Part shown: in pieces, positions 1 to 12,039 of the stretch
How positions within the stretch are numbered: the first letter of the stretch is position 1
Layout: each line of letters starts with the position of its first letter
Assembly: GCF_014926585.1 (NCBI RefSeq)
Contig: NZ_CP045422.1
Span: forward strand, 1,962,501-2,026,500
Reading direction: 5' to 3'
DNA length: 64,000 nucleotides
Source: Devosia beringensis
Lineage (GTDB): Bacteria > Pseudomonadota > Alphaproteobacteria > Rhizobiales > Devosiaceae
The notes under the pieces: model-generated
Seen by the model: the letters and a program-made list of their open reading frames with translations, nothing else
Database searches by the model: none
What the model was told of the DNA's origin: nothing
Program-made: the position numbers and the translations under genes

Positions 1-1
1 C

Positions 2-529
2 GATGTCGACGATGCCGTAGTGCGGCTGCATGCGGGGATAAAGTACACCGACGTCAAATGGTCGTCCTATGGCGGCTCGTTCGTCTACAGCCGCAATGGC
101 GGCTACCGCAACAGTACCGGCAATTTCGCCGATGGCGCGCCGGCGATCAGCTATCGCCAGCAATTGCCCGAGATCTTTGTCGGCTTTGACGGCGACCAGC
201 ATTACGACAATGTCCGGATTGGCGGCATGCTGCGCGGCGGGCTGACCGTGCTGGCGCAGAGCCATGACGATCACTGGATGCGGAACCTGCGGGTCGAAGA
301 CAGTTTTCGTCCGGCCCCGACACTGGAGCTGGGCGCCGATATCGGCTTTGCGCTGGGCCCGACCTCGGAATTCACCATTGCCGGGCGCTACAGCCAGACC
401 TTTGTGATGCGCGGCAAGTCGGAATATTTCAACACCATTACCGGCGCCCGAACCATCGTCGGGGATGATCTGGGCGGCGCCGAACTGCGCAGCGCCGAGA
501 TCACCGCCGGTCTGCGCGGCGCGTTTTAG
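2..529 (+). CDS. Omptin-like outer-membrane protease, 5' end outside window
   Basis: The frame is open from the window edge, so the N-terminus and signal peptide are missing; the GTG at 20 is only the first in-frame start-like codon. The visible part has the alternating amphipathic pattern of a beta-barrel and ends in Phe, the usual last residue of outer-membrane proteins. The segment SHDDHWMRNL resembles the omptin stretch holding the catalytic Asp-His pair (OmpT/Pla family), and ISYRQQLPEIFVGFDG resembles the preceding conserved strand. Omptins are outer-membrane endopeptidases that cleave at basic residues. The family call rests on these two motifs read by eye, so it is moderate; an unrelated barrel is the alternative. 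Confidence 0.6.
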   Translation, partial: DVDDAVVRLHAGIKYTDVKWSSYGGSFVYSRNGGYRNSTGNFADGAPAISYRQQLPEIFVGFDGDQHYDNVRIGGMLRGGLTVLAQSHDDHWMRNLRVEDSFRPAPTLELGADIGFALGPTSEFTIAGRYSQTFVMRGKSEYFNTITGARTIVGDDLGGAELRSAEITAGLRGAF

Positions 530-606
530 GCGCCTTTTCCCCGCCAGCCGGCTTTGGCAGAATCACTTGCGCTCCCTATGTTCGGATGCGAACAGAACGG
601 GCACAA

Positions 607-2775
607 ATGGAACATCGTCCAGACATCGTTGCAGTCATGGTGGGGGTCGCCGTCGAGGGCCCCTATAGCTATCGCGTGCCCGCCGGCATGGCGGTCAGCC
701 GCGGCTCGATCGTCTCGGTGCCGCTGGGGCCGCGGCTGGTGCTCGGCGTCGTCTGGGGGCCGCCCAAGGACATGGTGGCGCATAACCGGCTGCGCGATAT
801 TGCCGTGGCCCATGATGTGCCCCCGCTCAGCGAGGAACTGCTCAAGCTGGTCGACTGGGTGGCGCGTTATACGCTGGCCGCCCCCGGCCAGGTCTTGCGG
901 GCCGTGCTGCGGTCCACCGAGGCGCTCGATCCGCCCAGGCCCGTGGTGGCGTTTCGCCGCACCGGAAGGGATCCCGACAAGCTGACGCCGGCGCGGCTGC
1001 GCGTGCTCGACGTGCTGATGGACGACATGGCCTGGCCCAAGGCGGCGCTGATTGGCGCGGCCGGGGTGTCGGCTTCTGTCGTCGACGGGCTGGAACGGGC
1101 CGGGGCAGTAGAGCGGCTAGAAATGCCCGCGCCTCCCATTGTCGAGCAGCCCGATCCGGAGGCGGCGATCGCCACGCTGTCGGAAGGCCAGCAGTTTGCG
1201 CTCGACAAAATCCTGGCGCTGGACCCGCACCAGTTCGGCGTGGCGCTGCTCGATGGCGTCACGGGCGGCGGCAAGACCGAAGTCTTCTTCGAGGCGGTGG
1301 CCGATACGCTGCGGGCGGGCCGGCAGGCGCTGATCCTGCTGCCGGAAATCGCGCTGACCAATACCTTTATCGACCGCTTCACCAAGAGGTTCGGCACGCG
1401 GCCGGCCGAATGGCATTCGGACATGACGCCGGTGCAGCGGGCCAAGGTGTGGCGCGGTGTGCTCGATGGCACCGTGAGGGCGGTGGTCGGGGCGCGCTCG
1501 GCGCTATTCCTGCCGTTCCGCGAACTGGGCATGCTGGTGCTCGATGAGGAGCATGACGGCGCCTATAAGCAGGCCGACGGCATTACCTATCATGCCCGCG
1601 ACATGGCGGTGGTGCGGGCGCATCTGAGCCAGGCACGGGTGATTCTGTCGTCGGCCACGCCGTCGGTGGAGACGCGCAACAATGCCAATGTCGGCCGCTA
1701 TGCCCATGTGCTGCTGACCGCGCGCTATGCCGAAGCGGCCATGCCCAATATCACCACCATCGACATGCGGATCGACGGCCCGCCAAAGGGCGAATGGATA
1801 GCGCCGCTGCTGGCACGCGAGATTTTTGCCGCGCTCGACCGGGGCGAGCAGGCGCTGCTGTTTCTCAACCGGCGCGGTTATGCCCCGCTGACGCTGTGCC
1901 GTTCCTGCGGTCACCAGTATCAGTGTCCGGACTGCTCGGCCTGGATGGTCGAGCACCGCTTCCGCGGCGTCTTGATGTGCCACCATTGCGGGCACGAGGT
2001 GCGCACGCCGACGGTCTGCGGCGCCTGTGGCGCCGCCGATGCGCTGATCGCGGTGGGGCCGGGAATCGAGCGGGTGGCCGAGGAGGCGGCGGCGCGCTTT
2101 CCCGATGCCCGGCGGGTGATCCTGTCCTCGGATATGGGCAGCAATGCCCAGCTCAAGCAGCGCCTCGCCGAAATCGAGCGGGGTGAATATGACCTGATCA
2201 TCGGCACCCAGCTGGTGTCCAAGGGGCATCACTTCGAAAAGCTCACGGTGGTGGGCGTGCTCGATGCCGATCTCGGCCTGGCGCATGGCGACCCACGTGC
2301 CGCCGAGAAGACCTTCCAGATCCTGACCCAGGTGGCGGGCCGGGCCGGGCGCGCCTCAAAGAACGGCAAAGCGTTCCTCCAGACCTATCATCCCGATCAT
2401 GCGGTGATGAAGGCCATGGTCAGCGGCGACCGCGAGGCCTTCTATGCCCATGAACTGGCGGCACGGGAAGCGGGCGGCTTGCCGCCCTTCGGACGGCTGG
2501 CGGCGCTGATCGTCTCGGCCAGCGAGCATGACGTGGCGATGGGCTACGCCAAAAAGCTGCTGTCTGCGGCACCAATGGCCGAGGGCGTGCGCCTGTTCGG
2601 CCCGGCCGATGCTCCGATCGCCATGGTGCGCGGGCGGCATCGCGTACGGCTACTGGCACAGTCGGGCAAGGATTTCGATCTCTCGGGCTATGTGCGGTTC
2701 TGGCTGGGCTCGGCCGAAAAGGCCACCGGCAATCTGCGCGTTCAGGTCGATATCGACCCGATGAGCTTCATGTGA
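607..2775 (+). CDS. priA: Primosomal protein N' (replication restart helicase)
   Basis: PriA reloads the replicative helicase at stalled forks. From the ATG at 607 the protein is 722 residues, normal for PriA. Walker A GVTGGGKT lies near residues 217-224 and DEEH (Walker B) near 313-316. Eight cysteines in four CxxC pairs (about residues 431-474) form the two zinc-binding sites that split the helicase domain. An upstream in-frame start at 586 exists, but MEHRPDIVAV begins where family members usually start; no strong ribosome binding site decides between them. It is followed at once by a strong hairpin. Confidence 0.95.
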   Translation: MEHRPDIVAVMVGVAVEGPYSYRVPAGMAVSRGSIVSVPLGPRLVLGVVWGPPKDMVAHNRLRDIAVAHDVPPLSEELLKLVDWVARYTLAAPGQVLRAVLRSTEALDPPRPVVAFRRTGRDPDKLTPARLRVLDVLMDDMAWPKAALIGAAGVSASVVDGLERAGAVERLEMPAPPIVEQPDPEAAIATLSEGQQFALDKILALDPHQFGVALLDGVTGGGKTEVFFEAVADTLRAGRQALILLPEIALTNTFIDRFTKRFGTRPAEWHSDMTPVQRAKVWRGVLDGTVRAVVGARSALFLPFRELGMLVLDEEHDGAYKQADGITYHARDMAVVRAHLSQARVILSSATPSVETRNNANVGRYAHVLLTARYAEAAMPNITTIDMRIDGPPKGEWIAPLLAREIFAALDRGEQALLFLNRRGYAPLTLCRSCGHQYQCPDCSAWMVEHRFRGVLMCHHCGHEVRTPTVCGACGAADALIAVGPGIERVAEEAAARFPDARRVILSSDMGSNAQLKQRLAEIERGEYDLIIGTQLVSKGHHFEKLTVVGVLDADLGLAHGDPRAAEKTFQILTQVAGRAGRASKNGKAFLQTYHPDHAVMKAMVSGDREAFYAHELAAREAGGLPPFGRLAALIVSASEHDVAMGYAKKLLSAAPMAEGVRLFGPADAPIAMVRGRHRVRLLAQSGKDFDLSGYVRFWLGSAEKATGNLRVQVDIDPMSFM

Positions 2776-2776
2776 G

Positions 2777-2802
2777 GCACCACGGCCGTGCGGCCGTGGT
2801 GC
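2777..2802. terminator. Bidirectional hairpin between priA and the RTX gene
   Basis: Perfect 12-bp inverted repeat (GCACCACGGCCG and its complement) with a 2-nt loop, lying between the stop codons of two convergent genes. No U tract on either strand, so its strength as an intrinsic terminator is uncertain. Confidence 0.6.
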
Positions 2803-2811
2803 TGATCGGGA

Positions 2812-5800
2812 TCACAGGATGAAATCAGCCGCGGTCAGGTTGATCAGCCCGGTGAGCTCGATCTGGAAGTCGGCAATGCCGTCGCCATCATAATCGCCCT
2901 GGATCAGCGTTCGGTCATTGACGGTGCCGGCCGGATTTTGCTGGGACCAGATCAGCGAGCCGGCCCCGGCAAAGGCGCCGTTCTTGGTGGCGTTGAAGAC
3001 AAAGGCATCGTCGGAGCCGCCAAAGACCGAGGCATCAAGATCGGACAGGTCGATCAGGTCACGATTGCCCAGGCCCTGGGAGAAGTCGGTGATGATGTCA
3101 CGCTGGGCGAGCTTGCCGAGATCGAGTGCGAGGTCGAGGTCGAAGATGTCGTCGCCAAGGCCGCCGGTCATGATGTCGCGGCCAAAGCCACCGGTCAGGC
3201 GGTCATTGTCGGCATCGCCGAACAGGGTGTCATTGCCCTCGCCGCCCAGCAGCGTATCCTGGCCATTGCCACCCGTCAGCACATTGCTGGCGCCATTGCC
3301 GCGCAGCAGGTTGTCGGCCTCGTTGCCGGTGCCGTCGATCGCGATATTGCCTTCCAGGGTCAGGTTTTCGATGAAATTCCAGCTGGCCAGGCTGCGTGTA
3401 ATTGTCGAGAACACGGTGTCGGTGCCCGAAATTTCCCAGATGCTGTCGATCCCGGTGGCTTCATTGTCCAGCACATAGCTGTCATCGCCCTCGCCGCCGC
3501 CCAGGATATCGGTCCCGGCGCCGCCGATCAGCACATCGTCAAAGGCGCCGTCGCCGCCATAGATGTCGTCATCGCCCGCGCCGCCATGGAGGACGTCAGC
3601 GCCCAGGCCGCCATTGATCGCGTCATTGCCGTTGCCACCTTCGAGATGGTCGCCGGCATCGCCGCCATCCAGCTCGTCTTCGCCTTCGCCGCCTTCCAGC
3701 CAGTCCTCGGCATTGCCGCCCCGGATGATGTCGTCGCCGTGGCCGCCATAGAGGAAGTCCTGGTCGTCCTGGCCCTCGATGACGTCATGGCCGTAGCCGC
3801 CATAAATGGTGTCGATGCCGGCGCCGCCATTGAGCCGGTCATTGCCGCCGGCGGCATCGGTCGAGGCGGCATCGTCACCATGGATGGTGTCATCGCCGTC
3901 GTCGCCTTCGATGCGATCGTCGCCAAGCCCGCCGATCAGCGTGTCATTGTCGTCGCCGCCGAAGATGCGGTCGTCACCCGCATCACCCAGAATGGTGTCG
4001 CTGCCGCGGCTGCCTTCAAGTTCATCATCGCCGTCGCCGCCGCTGATGGTGTCGTCGCCATCGTCGCCATTGGCAAAGTCATTGCCGGCCTCGCCATAGA
4101 GGAAGTCGCCGCCGCTGCCGCCACCCAGATCGTCCCGTCCGGCGCCGCCAAAGAGTGTGTCCACCCCGTCATCGCCATTGAGCGAGTCCTTGCCGGCATC
4201 ACCATAGAGCGTGTCATTGCCGCTGCCGCCGCCGATATTGTCGTTGCCAGCGGCGCCGGTCAGGGAGTCGTCGCCATCATCGCCGCGCAGATAGTCATTG
4301 CCGGCCCCGCCATTGGCGGTGTCGTTGTCGCGGCCGCCGTGGAACTGGTCGGCGCCGGTGCCGCCGGTGAAATTGTCGTCGCCGTCGCGGCCGCGCACGA
4401 AGACGGCAGCGGCGCCGGCAAAGAAGTGGTCATTGGTGTCGGTCAGCTCAAAGGCGACCACGCCATTGATCGTATCTGTATTGCCCCAGGTGTCGCGTGC
4501 CTTGCCAGAAGCGACATTGCCGAAACCGGCAACCTGCTTGGCGCTGGCACTCAGATTGACGACGACACCAGGTTCGCCACCATCGCCCCAGCGATAGCCG
4601 TTGTCGTCGCGGAAGTCGGGATGGCTCCACTGCTCTTCATGATAATTGATCTTGAGCAGGCCGGTTGCGGCGGTGTCGTTGAAGGTGTCATTGCCCTTGC
4701 CACCCACCAGCTCGAAGGCACCCAGGCCGGTCCGCAGGGGATCACCAAAGCTCTCGCCGGTATCCTCGGTATTGCTGAAGCCGGTACCCATGGTGAAGGT
4801 GTCATTGCCTTCAGTGCCGCGGATGCGCTCGAGATTGACGAAGGTCTGGCTGAGCGCCAGCTTGGTGGGCGTGACCTTGGTCGAATTGATGCCGAAAAAG
4901 CCGGTAATGGTCCCGGCGCCAATGCCGTTCTGCAGGGTTACGGTGATGCTGTCGGCGGCATGTTCGTTCTGGCCACCGGGATTGCCGTCATTATTGGCGT
5001 CTTCCTGGCGGTCGAAGGAGTCGAAGCTGTACATGTCGTAGCCGGTATTGCCGTCGACCGTGTCATTGCCCGCCGAGCCGGCAATAAAGTCGAAAGCGCC
5101 GCTGCCGGCGTCGATGGTGTCATTGCCCTCGCCGGCGCTGATGAAGTCGTCGCCGGCATCGCCGTTGATCAGATCATTGCCAATGCCGCCGAGCAGCTCG
5201 TCGCGGCCATCCCCGCCATAGAGGAAGTCGTTGCCGTCGCCGCCGCTCAGCCGGTCATTGCCGCCATTGCCATAAAGCCGATCGATGCCGGCATAGCCGC
5301 GGAACTCGTTGTCCTTGCTGTCGCCGATCAGGCGGTCATTGACATCGGTGCCGTTGATATTTTCGATGCTGAGCAGCGTGTCGATCTTGCCCTGGCGGTC
5401 GAGCGCGGTGTGCGCCGCCACGGTCACGGTTGCCGTGCCCGTCACAGCACCGGTATTGGCTGTATCGGAGAGGTTGACGAAGACGCCGCGGGTGCCGAGC
5501 TCGGCGCGGTAGTTCACCCGGTCGTCGCCGCCGCTGCCATTGAAGCTGTCGGCGCCATCCATGCCCTCGAACTCGTCGTTCCAGACGCTGCCATAGAAAC
5601 TGTCGGCGTAATTGGTGCCCTGGATGGTGGTGATATCGGAGAAGGAGTCGATGCCGGCACTACCGGGCTTGAGCACGGTACCCAGCGCGGCATTGACGGT
5701 GATGCCGCCGGTCAGGCCGGTCTGCTCCGCGAAAAAGCGATAGGACAGGCGTGAATAGGAGGCCTGGTGTCCTTCATAGCGGTCATTGCCGAGCGAACCC

Positions 5801-6504
5801 TCAAAGAAGAATTCGTCACTGCCATTGGCAGAAGCGATGATGAGGTCGTCGAACTGGGTGCCGCCGGTCTCTTCGAAATCCGAAAAATTGGCGAAGAGGG
5901 CAAAGCTGGCCATGTCGCGCGCCTGGCCGCTGTCGAAATCGACGATGACGCCGGCGCTGCGCTGGAAGCCGAAATCGAGATAGTCGTAGCCGCTGCCGCC
6001 ATCGACGGTGACCGCAGCAGCGGGCGTGTCGATGATATAGGCGTCATTGCCGCCATTGAGCACGACCACGTCGCCGCCGACGATGGAGGTGCCAAACTGG
6101 TCACGGTCATTGGAGCCGATGACATTGAAGGGCTGCATCAGCAACAGGGCGGCAATCCCCGCCTGAATGGCGGCGAAATCGGGCCCTGGCTGGTCAAAGC
6201 CGGTGAGGACGGTCTGCAGGTCGGCGAAATTGCCGGCGGTGGTCAGCTGGTCGATGCGCACCACTTCCTGGCCGTCGCTGATCACCGTGAAGCCGGTAAT
6301 ATTGCCAGCTGTCAGGTGGCGGGCGCCATCGGCCCGCAGGTTGGTGCCGGCGATCACGATCTGCAGACCGCCCGGGGCGGTCATGGTCAGCGTGGTCTGG
6401 GGCGAATTGTCCGTGATGTTGAACGTACCAAGGTCAAGCACCGTCTGGTAGATGGCATTCCAGCTATAAGTCGGCTCGCCGACTGTAAAAACAACGTTAG
6501 ACAA
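2812..6504 (-). CDS. Large RTX-type calcium-binding repeat protein
   Basis: The 1230-residue acidic protein is built largely from glycine- and aspartate-rich nonapeptides of the form GGxGxDxLx, dense at about residues 390-470 and 730-1180. These repeats bind calcium in a beta-roll once the protein is outside the cell. There is no N-terminal signal peptide. RTX proteins usually leave by a type I secretion system using a C-terminal signal, and the last 60 residues (acidic, with hydrophobic end AADFIL) fit that. No enzymatic domain was recognised in the first 380 residues. The start appears to be TTG at 6504, preceded by GGGGGAAG. No ABC/membrane-fusion exporter genes lie nearby. The opposite strand is open over a long stretch only because of repeat codon bias. 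Confidence 0.85.
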   Translation of the reverse strand: MSNVVFTVGEPTYSWNAIYQTVLDLGTFNITDNSPQTTLTMTAPGGLQIVIAGTNLRADGARHLTAGNITGFTVISDGQEVVRIDQLTTAGNFADLQTVLTGFDQPGPDFAAIQAGIAALLLMQPFNVIGSNDRDQFGTSIVGGDVVVLNGGNDAYIIDTPAAAVTVDGGSGYDYLDFGFQRSAGVIVDFDSGQARDMASFALFANFSDFEETGGTQFDDLIIASANGSDEFFFEGSLGNDRYEGHQASYSRLSYRFFAEQTGLTGGITVNAALGTVLKPGSAGIDSFSDITTIQGTNYADSFYGSVWNDEFEGMDGADSFNGSGGDDRVNYRAELGTRGVFVNLSDTANTGAVTGTATVTVAAHTALDRQGKIDTLLSIENINGTDVNDRLIGDSKDNEFRGYAGIDRLYGNGGNDRLSGGDGNDFLYGGDGRDELLGGIGNDLINGDAGDDFISAGEGNDTIDAGSGAFDFIAGSAGNDTVDGNTGYDMYSFDSFDRQEDANNDGNPGGQNEHAADSITVTLQNGIGAGTITGFFGINSTKVTPTKLALSQTFVNLERIRGTEGNDTFTMGTGFSNTEDTGESFGDPLRTGLGAFELVGGKGNDTFNDTAATGLLKINYHEEQWSHPDFRDDNGYRWGDGGEPGVVVNLSASAKQVAGFGNVASGKARDTWGNTDTINGVVAFELTDTNDHFFAGAAAVFVRGRDGDDNFTGGTGADQFHGGRDNDTANGGAGNDYLRGDDGDDSLTGAAGNDNIGGGSGNDTLYGDAGKDSLNGDDGVDTLFGGAGRDDLGGGSGGDFLYGEAGNDFANGDDGDDTISGGDGDDELEGSRGSDTILGDAGDDRIFGGDDNDTLIGGLGDDRIEGDDGDDTIHGDDAASTDAAGGNDRLNGGAGIDTIYGGYGHDVIEGQDDQDFLYGGHGDDIIRGGNAEDWLEGGEGEDELDGGDAGDHLEGGNGNDAINGGLGADVLHGGAGDDDIYGGDGAFDDVLIGGAGTDILGGGEGDDSYVLDNEATGIDSIWEISGTDTVFSTITRSLASWNFIENLTLEGNIAIDGTGNEADNLLRGNGASNVLTGGNGQDTLLGGEGNDTLFGDADNDRLTGGFGRDIMTGGLGDDIFDLDLALDLGKLAQRDIITDFSQGLGNRDLIDLSDLDASVFGGSDDAFVFNATKNGAFAGAGSLIWSQQNPAGTVNDRTLIQGDYDGDGIADFQIELTGLINLTAADFIL

Positions 6505-6545
6505 CTTGGTCTTCCCCCATTAAACGGCCGCGACCGAAGCATAGT

Positions 6546-6575
6546 ACTATATTTAACAGATCGTAAACGCTGCAA
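6546..6575 (-). promoter_or_regulatory. Candidate promoter of the RTX gene
   Basis: Minus-strand reading gives TTGCAG, an 18-bp spacer and TATAGT, about 40-70 bp upstream of the RTX start, in the AT-richest part of the gap. Pattern match only. Confidence 0.4.
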
Positions 6576-6612
6576 TTAAAGAAGTGACTGGCCTGGTCCG
6601 CGGCGCAGGGTC

Positions 6613-6640
6613 GGGTCGGGCTATCCGGGTCGGGCTATCC
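6613..6640. repeat. Two tandem copies of a 14-bp unit
   Basis: GGGTCGGGCTATCC occurs twice back to back in the 340-bp gap between the RTX gene and the ATP synthase operon. The rest of the gap holds the two promoter candidates and no gene that I can support. Confidence 0.7.
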
Positions 6641-6688
6641 CGGCACCCCTGCGACACTTTCACCGCCTTTGAATCTCCTCCCCTACCC

Positions 6689-6717
6689 TTGCAAGGCGCG
6701 CGAGGCCTGTGCTAGAG
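6689..6717 (+). promoter_or_regulatory. Candidate promoter of the atp operon
   Basis: TTGCAA, a 17-bp spacer and CTAGAG lie about 130 bp upstream of the atpH start. The -10 is weak by the E. coli standard but of a type common in alphaproteobacteria. Confidence 0.4.
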
Positions 6718-6844
6718 CGAGCGCGACTTTGAAGGGGGCTCCGGACGTCCTCTTTTCCAAACAAGAACAAGCGTCAGCGACCGCCCGGGTTTTCCAACCA
6801 GTACAGGCGGCAAGCAGGCAAGCAACCAAGAGGGTGATGCGGCA

Positions 6845-7405
6845 TTGGCAGCGCAGAATTCAGTGCTTACCCAGATCGCCCGGCCATATGCGTCGGCGCT
6901 GTTCGATCTCGCTAGCAGCGAGAACCAATTGGCATCGGTGGAGACGTCGCTTTCCGACGTGACGCGGCTTATCGGCGAGAGCGCCGATTTTTCGCGCTTC
7001 CTGCGCTCCCCGGTGATTTCCGCTGACACCAAGGCCAGCGCGCTCGATGCGCTGCTGGACAAGGCCAAGACCCATCCACTGGTGGCCAATTTCTTGCGTC
7101 TGGTCGCCAAGAATGGCCGGCTGTTTGCGCTCGATGCCATCATTGCCGGTTTCCGCGATCTGGCCGCCAAGGCCCGCGGCGAGGTTACGGCCGACGTGAC
7201 CTCGGCCGCGCCGCTCAATGCCGAGCAGGTCAAGGCCCTGGGCGATACGCTCAAGGTCAAGATCGGCAAGACCGTCACGCTCAATCAATTCGTCGATCCG
7301 TCGCTGATTGGCGGCCTTCAGGTGAAGGTCGGCAGCCAGATGATCGACAGCTCGCTCAAGACAAAACTCGCTGCGATGAAGATCGCCATGAAAGAGGTCG
7401 GATAA
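6845..7405 (+). CDS. atpH: F1 ATP synthase subunit delta
   Basis: Delta (OSCP-like) links the F1 catalytic head to the peripheral stalk. The 186-residue length and the N-terminal helical pattern [13 protein letters not shown] are typical, as is the C-terminal [21 protein letters not shown] motif. The start is a TTG, about 10 nt after AGAGGG; the nearby ATG at 6837 is out of frame. It is first of five F1 genes, and its stop overlaps the atpA start by one base (TAATG), implying coupled translation. The F0 genes are not in the window, which is usual for alphaproteobacteria. Confidence 0.96.
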   Translation: MAAQNSVLTQIARPYASALFDLASSENQLASVETSLSDVTRLIGESADFSRFLRSPVISADTKASALDALLDKAKTHPLVANFLRLVAKNGRLFALDAIIAGFRDLAAKARGEVTADVTSAAPLNAEQVKALGDTLKVKIGKTVTLNQFVDPSLIGGLQVKVGSQMIDSSLKTKLAAMKIAMKEVG

Positions 7406-8940
7406 TGGACATCAAAGCCGCGGAAATTTCTGCGATCCTCAAGGACCAGATCAAGAATTTCGGCCAGGAAGCCCAGGTTTCCGAAGTCGGTCAGGTGCTT
7501 TCCGTCGGTGACGGTATTGCCCGCGTCTATGGTCTGGACAAGGTGCAGGCCGGTGAGCTCGTCGAGTTCCCGGGCGGCATCAAGGGCATGGCCCTCAACC
7601 TTGAAACCGACAATGTTGGCGTCGTGATTTTCGGCAATGACCGTTCCATCAAGGAAGGCGATGTCGTCAAGCGGACCGGCTCGATCGTGGACACTCCCGT
7701 GGGCATGGGCCTGCTGGGTCGCGTGGTCGATGGTCTGGGCAATCCGATCGACGGCAAGGGCCCGATCGAGCACACCGAACGCCGCCGCGTCGACGTCAAG
7801 GCGCCCGGCATTCTGCCGCGCAAGTCGGTGCATGAGCCCATGTCGACCGGCCTCAAGGCCATCGATGCGCTGATCCCGATCGGCCGTGGCCAGCGCGAGC
7901 TGATCATTGGCGACCGTCAGACCGGCAAGTCGGCCATCATTCTGGATACTTTCCTCAACCAGAAGCCGGCCCATGACGCCAATGCGTCCGATACCGACAA
8001 GCTCTATTGCATCTATGTCGCCGTCGGCCAGAAGCGCTCCACCGTTGCCCAGTTCGTGCGCCAGCTCGAAGAAGCCGGTGCGCTGCAGTATTCGGTGGTG
8101 ATCGCGGCAACCGCATCCGATCCGGCCCCGCTGCAGTACATTGCGCCCTTCACCGGCTGCGCCATCGGCGAGTTCTTCCGCGACAATGGCAAGCATGCCG
8201 TGATCGCCTATGACGATCTGACCAAGCAGGCCGTTGCCTACCGTCAGATGAGCCTGCTGCTGCGCCGTCCACCAGGCCGCGAAGCCTATCCCGGCGACGT
8301 GTTCTACCTGCATTCGCGTCTGCTCGAGCGCGCCGCCAAGCTCAACGAAGCCCATGGCCTCGGTTCGCTGACCGCGCTACCCGTGATCGAGACGCAGGCC
8401 AATGACGTGTCGGCCTATATCCCGACCAACGTGATTTCGATCACCGATGGCCAGATCTTCCTTGAAACCAACCTGTTCTTCCAGGGCATCCGCCCGGCCG
8501 TGAACGTTGGTCTGTCGGTGAGCCGCGTGGGCTCGTCGGCCCAGGTCAAGGCGATGAAGCAGGTTGCCGGTTCGCTCAAGGGCGAGCTCAGCCAGTATCG
8601 CGAAATGGCGGCCTTCGCCCAGTTCGGTTCCGATCTGGATGCGGCCACCCAGCGTCTGCTCAACCGTGGTGCGCGCCTGACCGAGCTGCTCAAGCAGCCC
8701 CAGTTCAGCCCGCTCAAGATGGAAGAACAGGTTGCGGTGATCTTTGCCGGCGCCAATGGCTATCTCGATAGCGTTGCCGTCAACAAGGTCGGCGATTTCG
8801 AGCAGTCGGTGCTGTCGGCGCTGCGCGGCAAATATGCGGCGCTGCTGACCACCATCGCCACCGAGAAAGCCCTGAGCGACGACACCCGTGCCCAGCTCAA
8901 GGCTGCACTCGACGAGATCAAGAAGACCTACGCGGCCTAA
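7405..8940 (+). CDS. atpA: F1 ATP synthase subunit alpha
   Basis: The non-catalytic nucleotide-binding subunit of the F1 hexamer, 511 residues. The P-loop GDRQTGKS lies at residues 169-176. The N-terminal beta-barrel (about 25-95), central ATPase domain (95-380) and helical C-terminal domain (380-511) are in the usual order. The start overlaps the atpH stop by one base. No unusual features. Confidence 0.99.
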   Translation: MDIKAAEISAILKDQIKNFGQEAQVSEVGQVLSVGDGIARVYGLDKVQAGELVEFPGGIKGMALNLETDNVGVVIFGNDRSIKEGDVVKRTGSIVDTPVGMGLLGRVVDGLGNPIDGKGPIEHTERRRVDVKAPGILPRKSVHEPMSTGLKAIDALIPIGRGQRELIIGDRQTGKSAIILDTFLNQKPAHDANASDTDKLYCIYVAVGQKRSTVAQFVRQLEEAGALQYSVVIAATASDPAPLQYIAPFTGCAIGEFFRDNGKHAVIAYDDLTKQAVAYRQMSLLLRRPPGREAYPGDVFYLHSRLLERAAKLNEAHGLGSLTALPVIETQANDVSAYIPTNVISITDGQIFLETNLFFQGIRPAVNVGLSVSRVGSSAQVKAMKQVAGSLKGELSQYREMAAFAQFGSDLDAATQRLLNRGARLTELLKQPQFSPLKMEEQVAVIFAGANGYLDSVAVNKVGDFEQSVLSALRGKYAALLTTIATEKALSDDTRAQLKAALDEIKKTYAA

Positions 8941-8964
8941 GGCCAGCAGGGAGATCGACGGCCA

Positions 8965-11314
<2,350 letters not shown>

Positions 11315-11373
11315 TCCATCCATCGGGCTTGCCGCACGCGGCGAGCCCAAGCTGCCGTTAAGGGACCAAAACT

Positions 11374-11799
11374 ATGGCTGAAGGCCTCAAGATCGAGATC
11401 GTGTCGCCCGAGCGCCTGGTGCTGTCGGAAGTGGTGACCTCCGTCACCGTGCCGGGCAGCGAAGGCTATTTCACGGTGATGGAAGATCACGCGCCCTTCA
11501 TGACCACGCTGCGTTCGGGTTTCATTACCGTGAACGGGCTCAATGGCCGCGACGAGATCTTCTTCGTCAAGGGCGGCTTTGCCGACGTCTCGTCCGAGGG
11601 TCTGACGATCCTGGCCGAGCAGTCTGCGCCCTTCTCCGAATTCGACCATGCCGACCTCGCCACCCAGATCAAGGCCGCCGAGGCGGAACTGGCTGCAGCG
11701 CCGACGCCGGAAGCCAAGTCCTACGCGCAGGAAGTGGTCAGTGCCCTGCTGAACCTGGCCATCGAAGCCGGCCAGATCAATGGCGGCCACGTCCACTAA
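11374..11799 (+). CDS. atpC: F1 ATP synthase subunit epsilon
   Basis: Epsilon binds gamma and the c-ring and can restrain ATP hydrolysis. The 141-residue protein has an N-terminal beta-sandwich (about 1-85, with the signature GYFTVMEDHAPFMT) and a helical C-terminal part. Last gene of the operon, 59 bp after atpD, followed by a clear terminator. Confidence 0.97.
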   Translation: MAEGLKIEIVSPERLVLSEVVTSVTVPGSEGYFTVMEDHAPFMTTLRSGFITVNGLNGRDEIFFVKGGFADVSSEGLTILAEQSAPFSEFDHADLATQIKAAEAELAAAPTPEAKSYAQEVVSALLNLAIEAGQINGGHVH

Positions 11800-11824
11800 A
11801 GCTCTATCGCCGCCGTATAAATAG

Positions 11825-11856
11825 CGCCCGCAGACTTCGGTCTGAGGGCGTTTTTT
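11825..11856 (+). terminator. Intrinsic terminator of the atp operon
   Basis: CGCCC-G-CAGAC stem, TTCG loop, GTCTG-A-GGGCG stem, then six T residues, 25 bp after the atpC stop. Textbook rho-independent terminator. Confidence 0.93.
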
Positions 11857-12039
11857 ATTGCCTTATTGGTGCGCATAATCCGGTGTCGGCGCGGCGCAGC
11901 AGTAAATCCTGCACAAAAAACGTGCATATACAAAAATTGATCATGAAATTCTCATGACATCAATATTGCGTTAACACAGCAGCGGCCACAGTCCGCCTCC
12001 AGCACGGTCCCATCGCCGTACACTGGTCGGAGACGCATC

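Noticed and set aside
2960..5300. CRISPR-like or satellite DNA repeats
   Set aside because: The periodic 27-bp pattern follows the RTX nonapeptide codons in frame, with no constant repeat or spacers.
2938..5754. 938-codon open frame on the plus strand opposite the RTX gene
   Set aside because: Produced by the repeated GGxGxD codons read antisense; no start signal, repetitive Ile/Ala/Val-rich product.
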